Shown: positions 35,239 to 45,068 of the stretch, piece by piece
Layout: each line of letters begins with the position of its first letter
Position numbering within the stretch: the first letter of the stretch is position 1
NCBI GenBank assembly: GCA_946481075.1
Contig: CAMLMC010000001.1
Span: 372,001-436,000, forward strand
Direction: 5' to 3'
DNA from: an uncultured Alphaproteobacteria bacterium
Lineage (GTDB): Bacteria > Pseudomonadota > Alphaproteobacteria > Micavibrionales > Micavibrionaceae
DNA length: 64,000 nucleotides
The notes under the pieces: model-generated
Database searches by the model: none
Told to the model about the DNA's origin: nothing
What the model saw: only the letters and a program-made list of their open reading frames with translations
Position numbers and translations under genes: made by a program

Positions 35239-35810
35239 GATACGTACTTCAAAAAATTTTTCAGCATGGCGTGGCCGTTCTCGGTCGCGATGCTTTCGGG
35301 GTGGAACTGTACGCCGTGGATAGGCTTTTCCTTGTGCGCAAGGCCCATGATCAGACCATCTTCGGTGTGCGCCGTGACAGAGAGGCAATCCGGCAGTGTT
35401 TCGCGTTCCACGATCAGCGAGTGATAGCGTGTTGCGGGAAAAGGCGAGGGAAGCCCATCGAACACACTTTGACCTTGGTGGAAAACGGGCGATATTTTTC
35501 CATGCAGCGGAACCGGCGCGCGGATGACCCTGCCGCCGAACACCTGCCCCAGTGCCTGATGGCCGAGGCAAACGCCGAGCAGAGGAATATTGCCGTCCCC
35601 GCAGGCGCGAATAAGATCAAGGCAGATTCCCGCATGGTCGGGGTCAGAGGGACCCGGAGAAATGACGACGCCTTCCGGATTTCTGGCGAGGCAGTCATCT
35701 ACCGAAATCTGGTCGTTGCGGTATACTTCCGGTTCATGCCCCAGATCGCCCAGATATTGGACGATGTTGTAGGTGAAGCTGTCATAATTGTCGATCAGTA
35801 GCAAAGCCAT
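35235..35810 (-). CDS. trpG: anthranilate synthase glutamine amidotransferase component
   Basis: Supplies ammonia from glutamine to TrpE for anthranilate formation. The 191-residue class I amidotransferase has [17 protein letters not shown] at the N terminus, the oxyanion-hole [11 protein letters not shown], the nucleophile Cys in [13 protein letters not shown] near residue 85 and the His/Glu pair in [10 protein letters not shown]. It starts the trpGDC unit, divergent from the polysaccharide deacetylase gene. Its partner trpE lies 1.3 kb away, behind that opposite-strand gene. Confidence 0.97.
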   Translation of the reverse strand: MALLLIDNYDSFTYNIVQYLGDLGHEPEVYRNDQISVDDCLARNPEGVVISPGPSDPDHAGICLDLIRACGDGNIPLLGVCLGHQALGQVFGGRVIRAPVPLHGKISPVFHQGQSVFDGLPSPFPATRYHSLIVERETLPDCLSVTAHTEDGLIMGLAHKEKPIHGVQFHPESIATENGHAMLKNFLKYVS

Positions 35811-35917
35811 AGGTCATATAAGCACATTCCCATAAGGGGGTGGAACCATTAATTGTCATCCCGAAGCGCACGACAGGGGAATGGACTGGAGCGTGGGCCC
35901 CTGATAGTCTGAAGGCG

Positions 35918-37165
35918 ATGAAAAACCAGCCTTCCGGCAATAACAGCCTTAAATTCATTTTTGTCGCGGTCGTTCTGATGCTGCTCGCCGATTACTATTT
36001 GTTCGGCGGTACGCGCAGCTATATCGAGGATGCCAAGCAACAGGCGCAGGAACAGAAGGCGCCTTTGCCGGCGCCGGTGCGCGTACGGCCCGGCGACGGG
36101 GCGGAATTTTTTGAGTCTGATGGTGTAATTCCTACCGATGCCATCCCGGACGAAGTCGAGGGTTCTTTACCCCGAAGTGAAGATGAAGATACCCCCATTC
36201 CGCCTGACGGCCCCGGCCGGGATGAGGATGTTGAGGAAAATGCCCCGCTTCCGCCAGTTACACAGCCAAAGCGAGAAGGCGCCGTAAAGGTCGCCATCAT
36301 TATCGATGACCTTGGCATGGATTTGAAACGAAGCCGCGCCATTATGGATTTGCCTGCCCCGATCACGCTTGCGTTTCTTCCCTATGGTACAAAAACGAAG
36401 GAGTATGCGCAGATGGGGGTACAGAAGGGGCACGAACTGATTATACACACGCCGATGGAAGCCATGGATTCGGCGCAGAATATCGGTCCCGGCGGTTTGA
36501 AAAGCGGGATGGAGGATGCTGCGTTCGAGCAGAATTTCAACACGATGTTGAATAGTTTTGATGGATATGAGGGCATCAACAACCATATGGGCAGCAAATT
36601 GACGCAGGACCGCGCGGCGATGGATGAATTGATGGGCATACTAAAAAAACGCGGATTGTTCTTTGTCGATTCCAAAACGATCAACACATCAGTGGCGGCG
36701 CGCGCCGCACGGGCGGCGGGCGTTCCGTACGCCGAGCGCGATGTGTTTCTAGATCATGTCGACAGCCGTGCGTTTGTTGACGGGGCGCTGCGCGAGACGG
36801 AGGCCGTGGCGATGCGCAAGGGATATGCCATCGCCATCGGCCACCCTAAAACCCACACGATAGAAGGCCTGCGAGCGTGGATTCCAACGCTCGCATCAAA
36901 GGGGATTGAACTGGTGCCAGTGAGCGAGTTGCTGGTGAGGCCATCCAACATAAATCGTCATTCCCACGAAGGCGGGGATCCATTGCCCCAAGGGGAAGAT
37001 CGTATGGATCCCGGATCGCAAGTCTCCGTAACGCCTGATGGCGTAACGTCGTCTAACGTACGGGATGACGATTTGGGGGAGGAGCCTACAGACGCTGTGC
37101 CCGAACAGAGCGCGCCGCTTCTATTGCATCTTCCGCCGCAGCAACAATTGCCCGCGATTTATTGA
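35918..37165 (+). CDS. divergent polysaccharide deacetylase family protein
   Basis: Membrane-anchored periplasmic protein of 415 residues: a single hydrophobic segment at about residues 12-30 (SLKFIFVAVVLMLLADYYL), a Pro/Glu/Asp-rich linker to about residue 120, and the NodB-like divergent polysaccharide deacetylase domain (VKVAIIIDDLGMDLKRSR, GHELIIHTPMEAMD, GINNHMGSKLTQ, FVDSKTIN). The domain may act on cell-wall glycans, but activity in this family is not established. A family C repeat (36956-37070) is in frame at residues 347-384, after which the frame continues 80 bases into the 3' end of trpE on the other strand. The ATG at 35918 is favoured by the membrane anchor. Confidence 0.85.
   Translation: MKNQPSGNNSLKFIFVAVVLMLLADYYLFGGTRSYIEDAKQQAQEQKAPLPAPVRVRPGDGAEFFESDGVIPTDAIPDEVEGSLPRSEDEDTPIPPDGPGRDEDVEENAPLPPVTQPKREGAVKVAIIIDDLGMDLKRSRAIMDLPAPITLAFLPYGTKTKEYAQMGVQKGHELIIHTPMEAMDSAQNIGPGGLKSGMEDAAFEQNFNTMLNSFDGYEGINNHMGSKLTQDRAAMDELMGILKKRGLFFVDSKTINTSVAARAARAAGVPYAERDVFLDHVDSRAFVDGALRETEAVAMRKGYAIAIGHPKTHTIEGLRAWIPTLASKGIELVPVSELLVRPSNINRHSHEGGDPLPQGEDRMDPGSQVSVTPDGVTSSNVRDDDLGEEPTDAVPEQSAPLLLHLPPQQQLPAIY
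36956..37070. repeat. palindromic repeat, family C, in frame near the 3' end of the deacetylase gene
   Basis: Left end CGTCATTCCCACGAAGGCGG, right end GTACGGGATGACG, with inner GGGGATCC and GGATCC arms and a CGTAACGCCTGATGGCGTAACG hairpin. It encodes an HEGGDPLPQGEDRMDPGSQ-type peptide on the plus strand and has removed or displaced the original stop of the gene. Confidence 0.86.
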
Positions 37166-38636
37166 TGCATTCCTGATATTCGGATTCATGTTTGCTGTCC
37201 GCCACGATACCGGCCGAGGCCTGAACATGGACATGCCCGTTTTTCACGAGGGCCGTGCGCAGCGCGATGCAGGTATCCATTTCACCATTCCCCGAAATAT
37301 AGCCGACGCAGCCGCCGTAATAGGAGCGTTTTTGCGGCTCTAACTCGTCAATGATTTCCATGGCGCGGACCTTTGGCGCGCCCGAAACCGTTCCCGCCGG
37401 AAAACCGGCGAAGAGGGCATCGAGGCAATCAAGGCCTTTCTTCAGAATGCCTTCGACGTTCGAGACGATATGCATGACATGGGAATAGCGTTCGACAAAA
37501 AACTGGTCGGTGACTTTGACCGATCCTATCTCCGCAACGCGCCCGACATCGTTGCGGCCCAGATCAAGCAGCATCAGATGTTCGGATCGTTCCTTCGGAT
37601 CGGCGAGAAGATCTTCCTCCAGCGCTTTGTCTTCCGCCGCATCCTTGCCACGCCTGCGCGTGCCCGCAATCGGGCGGATGGTGACCTTTCCGCCCCGCAC
37701 GCGTACGAGGATTTCGGGGGAAGATCCCACCAACTGGAATCCGCCGAAATTCATGTAGAACAGGAACGGAGAGGGGTTCGTGCGGCGAAGCGAGCGATAG
37801 AGCGATAGTCCCGGCAGGTCGAATTTGAATTTATAGGCGATGCCGAGCACGACCTGAAAGATATCGCCCGCACGGATATAATCTATCGCCTTGTCAACGG
37901 CCGAGAAGAATTTCTCCCTGGACAGGCTTTGTTCCACCACAGGCGCGCCATCAAGGGCGGTGGCATGATAAAGCGCGGTTGAAGGCACCGGATTGGCGAG
38001 GGCATCAAGAACGGTTTCGAGTTTGCGCACGGCCTTGTCATACGCCGAGATCGCATCGCCCGTGGTTGTGCGCACAGGCACCGAAAGGCATATCTGGCTT
38101 TTGACATTGTCGAACACCGCGATCACGGTGGGGCGCATCATCACGCTTTGCGGTATGCCGATCACATCGGGGTTTTTATCCGGAATGTTTTCGACGAGGC
38201 GCACCATGTCATAGCCCATATAGCCGAACAGGCCGGAGGAGGCCATCGGCGGCATATTTTCGGCGATGATATCGATTTTACTGTCCGCGATCAGATTGCG
38301 GAGTGTTTCAAGTGGTTTGTCATTCTGGGCGGAGCGAAGAATCTCCTGCGGGGGCGCATCCCTACGAGCTCCTTCGCTATCGCTCATAATGACATTGGAT
38401 GGATATTCCCACACGATATCCGGATCGAAACCGATGACCGAATAGCGGCCCATAACCGCGCCGCCCTCTACCGATTCCAGAAGGAAAGAATGGTCGCGGT
38501 TCCCGGTCAGTTTTAAAAAGACCGATAACGGGGTTTCAAGATCTGCCGGCACCCATATCCAGACAAGCTGAGTTTTCCCATCCTTAAAGTTTTTTTCAAA
38601 CTCATCAAAGGTCGGAAAAACGCCGGATGTCATCAA
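37086..38636 (-). CDS. trpE: anthranilate synthase component I with an in-frame repeat insertion
   Basis: Forms anthranilate from chorismate with ammonia from TrpG. The 516-residue protein has the feedback-binding SFLLESVEGG motif (tryptophan site), RPIAGTRRRGKD, DLGRNDVGRVAEIG and GFPAGTVSGAPKVRAMEII in the chorismate-binding domain. A family A repeat (38319-38393, 75 bases) adds 25 residues at about 82-106 in the N-terminal regulatory domain (SEGARRDAPPQEILRSAQND). Its start overlaps the ppiD stop by ATGA. Its last 80 bases overlap the opposite-strand deacetylase gene. Confidence 0.96.
   Translation of the reverse strand: MMTSGVFPTFDEFEKNFKDGKTQLVWIWVPADLETPLSVFLKLTGNRDHSFLLESVEGGAVMGRYSVIGFDPDIVWEYPSNVIMSDSEGARRDAPPQEILRSAQNDKPLETLRNLIADSKIDIIAENMPPMASSGLFGYMGYDMVRLVENIPDKNPDVIGIPQSVMMRPTVIAVFDNVKSQICLSVPVRTTTGDAISAYDKAVRKLETVLDALANPVPSTALYHATALDGAPVVEQSLSREKFFSAVDKAIDYIRAGDIFQVVLGIAYKFKFDLPGLSLYRSLRRTNPSPFLFYMNFGGFQLVGSSPEILVRVRGGKVTIRPIAGTRRRGKDAAEDKALEEDLLADPKERSEHLMLLDLGRNDVGRVAEIGSVKVTDQFFVERYSHVMHIVSNVEGILKKGLDCLDALFAGFPAGTVSGAPKVRAMEIIDELEPQKRSYYGGCVGYISGNGEMDTCIALRTALVKNGHVHVQASAGIVADSKHESEYQECINKSRAIVAAAEDAIEAARSVRAQRL
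38319..38393. repeat. palindromic repeat, family A (copy 3), in frame inside trpE
   Basis: Begins GTCATTCTGGGCGGAGCGAA and ends CGCTCATAATGAC, with a central GGGGGCGCATCCCTAC spacer. Exactly 75 bases, a multiple of three, and read without a stop on the trpE strand. The outer arms are more diverged than in other copies, suggesting an older insertion. Confidence 0.85.
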
Positions 38637-40537
38637 GGCGCCACCTGTCCTTGCGGATTGTTCGTGCCTTCATACATGGTTTTTAACTGGAAGGCGTTAA
38701 TCTGGATTTCCTTGTCCTTGATCAGCCCGCCCACATATTCGCCAAACAGATCCTGCGCGAGGGAGCGACCTACGATATCATTCAGCTCTGCAAGTTCTTT
38801 CGCATTCGCGGGAACGGAATCAGGCATCGTGACATCGGTCACCACGCCCACTATATAGCCCCCGTCAATTTCGGCGGAGAAGGGCTGTCCCTTCTTCACA
38901 ACAAAAATCTGCGCGGCGGCGAGCGAGGTGATCGGCGCGGGCGGTGTTTTGATGCGCGCGATCCCGGAAGCCGTGCGGACGCCCACGCCGTTTTCACGGG
39001 CGGCATCATCAAGCGATTTACCATCGTTCAAGGCGGCAAGGATCGTTTTGGTTTTGGCTTCGTTCAATTCGCGTTGTTGCAGTTCCGCCCAGCGCTTTTC
39101 GATATCGGTGCGCACCGCGGCGAAGTCACGGAACGAATCCGGCACAACGGTATCAATGCGCATGACATGGAATTGCCCATCAGCCGTTTCAACGATGTTG
39201 GTAATCTCACCCTCTTCATAATCATAGGCGGCCTGCACCAACTTATCCTTGTCCGTGCCATACGCGGCGAAGAGGTCCTTGCCACCCGCGTTCATACCGT
39301 TGCTGCGGAAAGGGCCAATCGATTCCGTTGTCATCCCGTAATCCTTCACGATCACATCGAGGCTATCACCCGCCGCGATACGGTCTTCGATCGTGTTGGC
39401 GGCTTCGAACATGTCATCCGCCGCCGATATGGTTTTCAATTCATCCGCCAGTTTGGCTTTTACCTGTTCGAACGGCGTTGTCTGTTCCGGAACAATGGCC
39501 TTCACGACCAGAACATGCCAGCCCAGCGAGGTTTTGACGGGCCCCACCACATCGCCCTGTTTCGCATCGAACACGGGATCCGCAACTTCGGGCAAAAGAC
39601 CGTTTTCCTGAAAATCATCCTGACCGATATAGGCACCGGCGGCGGATTCTTTCAAAGACTTGCCGGATTTCATCGCATCAACGGCAGATTTGGCTTCAAG
39701 CTCCGTTTTAAAAATGGCCTGTTCCAGCGTGCGTTGCGGCGGTTTTTTGAACTGCGCGATATTGCGGTCATATTCGGCGCGCAATTCCTCATCGCTGAAG
39801 GATTTGTCTTTGGACAACATTTCGGATTTCAGGGTCGCCAAGGTGATTTTACGCGAACCCGGAATCAGATAGTCCATTTTGTTCGCGTTGTAGAAACCCT
39901 GTAATTGTTCTTCGGTCGGTTTGTCCGCACCCTTGATTGTGTCATTGGTCAAAACAACGTATCGCACGCTGCGTTTTTCCTGATCGAACCGGTACAGGTT
40001 TTCGGCCAAGGCAGGGGAGGATAATGTTTCCGGCGCATCAAGCGCATCGCGCAAAAGCCCCGCCGTCATTTCGCCGCGTATGCCGTTGACAAATTCGGCT
40101 TCGCCCATGCCCTGTTGGCGCAGTACCTGTTGCAAAGCCTCTTTCTTCGATTGCCCGCCAACGGTAAGCGGCGCGGCGATTTTCGAAATCTGTGCGGCAA
40201 CATCGTCATCGGACACATGAAGCCCGTAATCATAAGCCTGCGCACGGAACAGGCGGGCTTGCACTTCGCCTTCCAGAATGCGGTTGATAAGGCCGAGGCG
40301 ATAGGCTTCCTCCGGCGGGATGCCCTGTTGCCCCAGGATACGGCGCACCGCGCGGTCGAATTCAACCGAAGATATTTTGAGGTCCGGCCCCTTGGCGATT
40401 GTCCCGGTTGTCAGGTCAGACCGGAAAAATCCGCCCACATCCATCAGCACCAGACCGGCCACCGCCATGGTCATCAGACCCAGCAGGATTGCCTTGACCA
40501 CTTTGCCACCGGCGCCTTCGCGCATCCATATCAGCAT
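38633..40537 (-). CDS. ppiD: PpiD-type peptidyl-prolyl cis-trans isomerase
   Basis: Membrane-anchored periplasmic foldase of 634 residues, working near the Sec translocon on newly exported proteins. One transmembrane segment is at about residues 14-35 (VVKAILLGLMTMAVAGLVLMDVG), followed by a SurA-like N domain (residues 40-230), a PPIC rotamase region around residues 265-370 (FDAKQGDVVGPVKTSLGWHV) and a C-terminal SurA/PpiD-like part. It is the first gene of a ppiD-trpE unit, and divergent from tpiA with a family A repeat in between. Confidence 0.92.
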   Translation of the reverse strand: MLIWMREGAGGKVVKAILLGLMTMAVAGLVLMDVGGFFRSDLTTGTIAKGPDLKISSVEFDRAVRRILGQQGIPPEEAYRLGLINRILEGEVQARLFRAQAYDYGLHVSDDDVAAQISKIAAPLTVGGQSKKEALQQVLRQQGMGEAEFVNGIRGEMTAGLLRDALDAPETLSSPALAENLYRFDQEKRSVRYVVLTNDTIKGADKPTEEQLQGFYNANKMDYLIPGSRKITLATLKSEMLSKDKSFSDEELRAEYDRNIAQFKKPPQRTLEQAIFKTELEAKSAVDAMKSGKSLKESAAGAYIGQDDFQENGLLPEVADPVFDAKQGDVVGPVKTSLGWHVLVVKAIVPEQTTPFEQVKAKLADELKTISAADDMFEAANTIEDRIAAGDSLDVIVKDYGMTTESIGPFRSNGMNAGGKDLFAAYGTDKDKLVQAAYDYEEGEITNIVETADGQFHVMRIDTVVPDSFRDFAAVRTDIEKRWAELQQRELNEAKTKTILAALNDGKSLDDAARENGVGVRTASGIARIKTPPAPITSLAAAQIFVVKKGQPFSAEIDGGYIVGVVTDVTMPDSVPANAKELAELNDIVGRSLAQDLFGEYVGGLIKDKEIQINAFQLKTMYEGTNNPQGQVAP

Positions 40538-40613
40538 GGATTTGTCCCTCTTTTAATTTACGTCTAGGCGGACTATAAGGAGGCAGTTTCAAAGGGGCAA
40601 GCCCTCTCTTGAC

Positions 40614-40672
40614 GTCATCCTGAGGCTTTAGGCGAGGGGGGCCGAGAGATTCTTCGCTTCGCTCCGAATAAC
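40614..40672. repeat. palindromic repeat, family A (copy 4), between ppiD and tpiA
   Basis: Begins GTCATCCTGAGGCTTTAGGC and ends CGCTCCGAATAAC. The right end is close to the tpiA ribosome-binding site (AAGGAAAA), so this repeat forms part of the tpiA 5' leader. Its arms are partly mismatched. Confidence 0.8.
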
Positions 40673-40685
40673 AAGGAAAATGCTC

Positions 40686-41411
40686 ATGAAAAAATTGATC
40701 GCCGGAAACTGGAAGATGAACGGAACTGCTGCCACCGCCAAGGCTCTGATCCAGGATGTGGAAGCCAAGATTGCCGCCGCGCCGGAATTGCTGGACCGTT
40801 GCGATTTCGTGGTTTGCCCCCCATTCCTTCATATCCCGGCGGTGCTGGATCTGGCCAATAAGTCCGCCGTCGGGGCACAGGATTGCTCCGATAAGGATTC
40901 GGGGGCCTTTACAGGCGACACGGCCGCCCCAATGATCAAGGATATCGGCGCGTCTTATGTCATTCTGGGCCATTCCGAACGCAGGCAGTATCACAAGGAA
41001 ACGGACGCGCAAGTCAAAGCCAAGGCGGAAGCCGCGAACAAGGCCGGACTCATCACCATTATATGTGTGGGTGAGACGGATGCCGAGCGCGAAGCGGGAA
41101 AGCAAAATTCTGTTGTTTCCGAACAGCTTAAAGCGTCTATTCCATCCGATGCTTCAGCAGATAACACGGTTATCGCCTATGAACCCGTCTGGGCCATCGG
41201 TACCGGAAAATCGGCCACGCCCGAGGATATCCGCGCCATGCACGAATTTATTCGCGGGATTGTCGGCGAGGGATACCGCATTTTATACGGCGGCTCCGTA
41301 AAACCCGGCAATGCGGCAGAAATTTTCGCTGTTCCCAATGTGGACGGGGCCTTGATCGGCGGCGCATCCCTGAAAGCCGATGATTTTATCGGGATTGCGG
41401 CGGCGGCGTAA
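40686..41411 (+). CDS. tpiA: triosephosphate isomerase
   Basis: Interconverts dihydroxyacetone phosphate and glyceraldehyde 3-phosphate. The 241-residue TIM barrel has the N-terminal GNWKMNG (catalytic Lys), the catalytic His in VILGHSERRQ, the catalytic Glu in VIAYEPVWAIGTGK and the phosphate-binding GGSVKPGN. The ATG at 40686 is preferred because AAGGAA lies at the right distance; ATG 40680 is also in frame. The leader contains a family A repeat. Confidence 0.96.
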   Translation: MKKLIAGNWKMNGTAATAKALIQDVEAKIAAAPELLDRCDFVVCPPFLHIPAVLDLANKSAVGAQDCSDKDSGAFTGDTAAPMIKDIGASYVILGHSERRQYHKETDAQVKAKAEAANKAGLITIICVGETDAEREAGKQNSVVSEQLKASIPSDASADNTVIAYEPVWAIGTGKSATPEDIRAMHEFIRGIVGEGYRILYGGSVKPGNAAEIFAVPNVDGALIGGASLKADDFIGIAAAA

Positions 41412-41456
41412 TCTGCCGTTTCATCTTTACATATAGTATCGATAGGGGTAGTTTAG

Positions 41457-41478
41457 CCCAATATTCATAAATATTGGG
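41457..41478 (+). promoter_or_regulatory. hairpin covering the ribosome-binding site of the 99-residue gene
   Basis: CCCAATATT (41457-41465) and AATATTGGG (41470-41478) form a perfect nine-pair stem with a CATA loop. The GGGG strand is the only Shine-Dalgarno-like stretch before the ATG at 41485, so the stem would hide it. No T run follows, so this is not a terminator for tpiA. AT-rich pairing with a GC clamp at the SD is the layout of translational hairpins or RNA thermometers (inference). Confidence 0.55.
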
Positions 41479-41484
41479 GTTGAT

Positions 41485-41784
41485 ATGGTTCACCATTATT
41501 CGGAAAAATCTGATTACAACGAGCGCATCCATGACGCGCAAATAGGCCGCTTTGCCAGGGAGAAGGAGATCCTTGCGTCCCTTTCACCGGAAGATAAGGC
41601 GCGATTTGAAAATGCCTGTGACTTGGTGGAAACATTTGCCAATTCTGCGGAAGGCAGGGGGCAAATGTTTGGAGTTCCGGGGTTCGGTTCTTACGAGCCG
41701 CATCAAACGAAAGAGCTATTCAAAACCTTGCTGCTTTTATCAGGGGCCGCCGAAGCCTTGACCCAAAAGGATGGTCCGGCCTAG
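41485..41784 (+). CDS. unknown small soluble protein
   Basis: A 99-residue charged protein with no signal peptide or membrane segment (SDYNERIHDAQIGRF, EKEILASLSPEDKARFEN, GVPGFGSYEPHQTKELFK). No family recognised. It sits between tpiA and secG on the same strand, 71 bases from secG. A perfect AT-rich hairpin overlies its ribosome-binding region, suggesting regulated translation. Normal composition and this dedicated leader support it being real. Confidence 0.6.
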   Translation: MVHHYSEKSDYNERIHDAQIGRFAREKEILASLSPEDKARFENACDLVETFANSAEGRGQMFGVPGFGSYEPHQTKELFKTLLLLSGAAEALTQKDGPA

Positions 41785-41855
41785 GACAGATATCTCGCTT
41801 TACGGCAGTTTATTGACCTGCTAAGAAAAGGCTTCATTTTTTTAGAAGGTTGCAC

Positions 41856-42278
41856 ATGGCTACAGTTATTCTGGTTATTCACCTTATTCTCGCACTGGCG
41901 ATTATTCTGCTGGTCATGCTTCAACGCTCCGAAGGCGGCGGGCTTGGCATCGGCGGCGGCGGCGGTGGAGTGGGCGGTTTGGCCACGGCCGGACAGACGG
42001 CCAACGTCCTGACCCGTGCAACCGCGATTTGCGCCGGTTTGTTCTTTGTCACATCTTTGACGCTCGCCGTTCTGGCCGGTTCACACCGCGGAACATCCGT
42101 GCTTGACCAGCTTGATTCTCAAGCCACTCAGAGCGCGCCTGCGGAAAACGTGGATAACGTGCCGGATTCAGTTGACTCTTCCGCCGCGAACGACGATAAA
42201 GGTCTCCCGAAGGCCGATGTTCCTGCAGACGCAGAAAACACGCCATCCGGGGCTCCTTCCGCACCGATTTCGCAGTAA
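41856..42278 (+). CDS. secG: preprotein translocase subunit SecG
   Basis: Small subunit of the SecYEG channel. The 140-residue protein has two transmembrane segments (about residues 3-22 and 50-74) around the conserved MLQRSEGGGLGIGGGG loop, followed by TANVLTRATAICAGLFF. A long Asp/Ser/Ala/Pro-rich tail from about residue 80 is typical of alphaproteobacterial SecG. The start at 41856 follows AGAAGGT at five bases. It lies immediately before pyrG, the usual order. Confidence 0.93.
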   Translation: MATVILVIHLILALAIILLVMLQRSEGGGLGIGGGGGGVGGLATAGQTANVLTRATAICAGLFFVTSLTLAVLAGSHRGTSVLDQLDSQATQSAPAENVDNVPDSVDSSAANDDKGLPKADVPADAENTPSGAPSAPISQ

Positions 42279-42284
42279 ACAAAA

Positions 42285-42320
42285 ATCCCGCACCCCCAAG
42301 GCGCGGGGTGTAAGGCTTTT
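42285..42320 (+). terminator. possible terminator or attenuator between secG and pyrG
   Basis: CACCCC (42291-42296) can pair with GGGGTG (42305-42310), and a flanking AAATCCCGC may extend it; GGCTTTTT follows. The T run is interrupted, so partial termination is more likely than a full stop, and pyrG may still be cotranscribed. Confidence 0.4.
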
Positions 42321-42330
42321 TGTAGGGTAA

Positions 42331-43962
<1,632 letters not shown>

Positions 43963-43976
43963 AATAGTGTGAACCC

Positions 43977-45068
43977 ATGGTTACTGTAAATTCACAAACC
44001 AAAGGGTTCTCATTAACCCAGATTGACACAAAAGATATTTCCGGTGCAGGGGATGGAATTAGGTGCTTTATAGTTGAGCGTAACGAAGTAACGCGCCTTC
44101 CTTATCTCCTTCAATATTATCGCGATCTGGGCGTATCGTCGTTTTTCGTCGTTGATGATAAATCATCGGATGGTTCACGCGAATTTCTGATCGGTCAGCC
44201 GGATTGTTATGTTTTTGATCCTTCAAATAGTTTCAGAGAAGCGCGGGCAGGGGTTGATTGGCAAAATATCCTCCTCGATGAATTTGGCACCGGATATTGG
44301 ACAATCGTAGCCGATGCCGACGAATTGCTTGTTTATCCCCGTTGCGAAGAAGTGAGATTGCCTGAATTTTGCGCCTTTCTTGATTCCGAAGGAAGCACGT
44401 CGTTCTTTGCCTATATGCTCGACATGTATCCTGAAGGCCATCTGGGGTCAGGCGTTTGCGTGCCAGGAAAACCATTCTATGAAATATGCCCATATTTCGA
44501 TTCTGACTATAACTTTAGAAAAAAGGGAACATTCAGCAGCGCGATCGAAGAATTGCCGCGGGTGCGTGTCGCCGGCGGTCCGCGCCAGCGTAAATTCTAC
44601 CCTTTTCAAAAGCGCACCGATTTTATGAACCGCTTAATAATCGGTATCATCATTAAGGGCGCAGAAAAGTTGAAGTTCTGGAAGGGTGATAAGCCCCATT
44701 ATATGCCCGCTCTTATCAAGATGCCGCTGGTTAAATGGGGGGCGGGTTGTAAAAGATTGTCAAACCATGTGATTGTCAATCCCTTGGGGCACGTTTCATC
44801 TATAACCGGTGTCCTGCTTCATTTTAAATTTTTTGCGGACTTTCACCAGAAGGTGCTTTCTGAAATTGAACGTGGTGAGCACTTCCAAGGGTCTATGGAG
44901 TATAAAAGATACATGAGGTATGCCTCCAAAAATCCGAACTTTACTTTCATGTATGAAGGCAGCCGCAGGTATAATGGCAGTCCGTCCTTGCTTGAAGAAA
45001 ATCTTATTAGAACATCGGACAAATACGAGGCGTATGTTGCCAGCCTTAGAAAAAGGAATTCAGCGTGA
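43977..45068 (+). CDS. glycosyltransferase family 2-like protein
   Basis: A 363-residue protein with the features of a GT-A glycosyltransferase: RCFIVERNEVTRLPYLLQYY, then FFVVDDKSSDGSREFL and WTIVADADELLVYP with the DxD motif that binds nucleotide-sugar and metal. The middle part resembles Glyco_tranf_2_4 family proteins. The sugar and acceptor are unknown; a role in surface polysaccharide is likely. Coding sequence is more AT-rich than pyrG, which suggests possible transfer. It lies 14 bases after pyrG and its stop overlaps the rlpA start. Confidence 0.8.
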   Translation: MVTVNSQTKGFSLTQIDTKDISGAGDGIRCFIVERNEVTRLPYLLQYYRDLGVSSFFVVDDKSSDGSREFLIGQPDCYVFDPSNSFREARAGVDWQNILLDEFGTGYWTIVADADELLVYPRCEEVRLPEFCAFLDSEGSTSFFAYMLDMYPEGHLGSGVCVPGKPFYEICPYFDSDYNFRKKGTFSSAIEELPRVRVAGGPRQRKFYPFQKRTDFMNRLIIGIIIKGAEKLKFWKGDKPHYMPALIKMPLVKWGAGCKRLSNHVIVNPLGHVSSITGVLLHFKFFADFHQKVLSEIERGEHFQGSMEYKRYMRYASKNPNFTFMYEGSRRYNGSPSLLEENLIRTSDKYEAYVASLRKRNSA

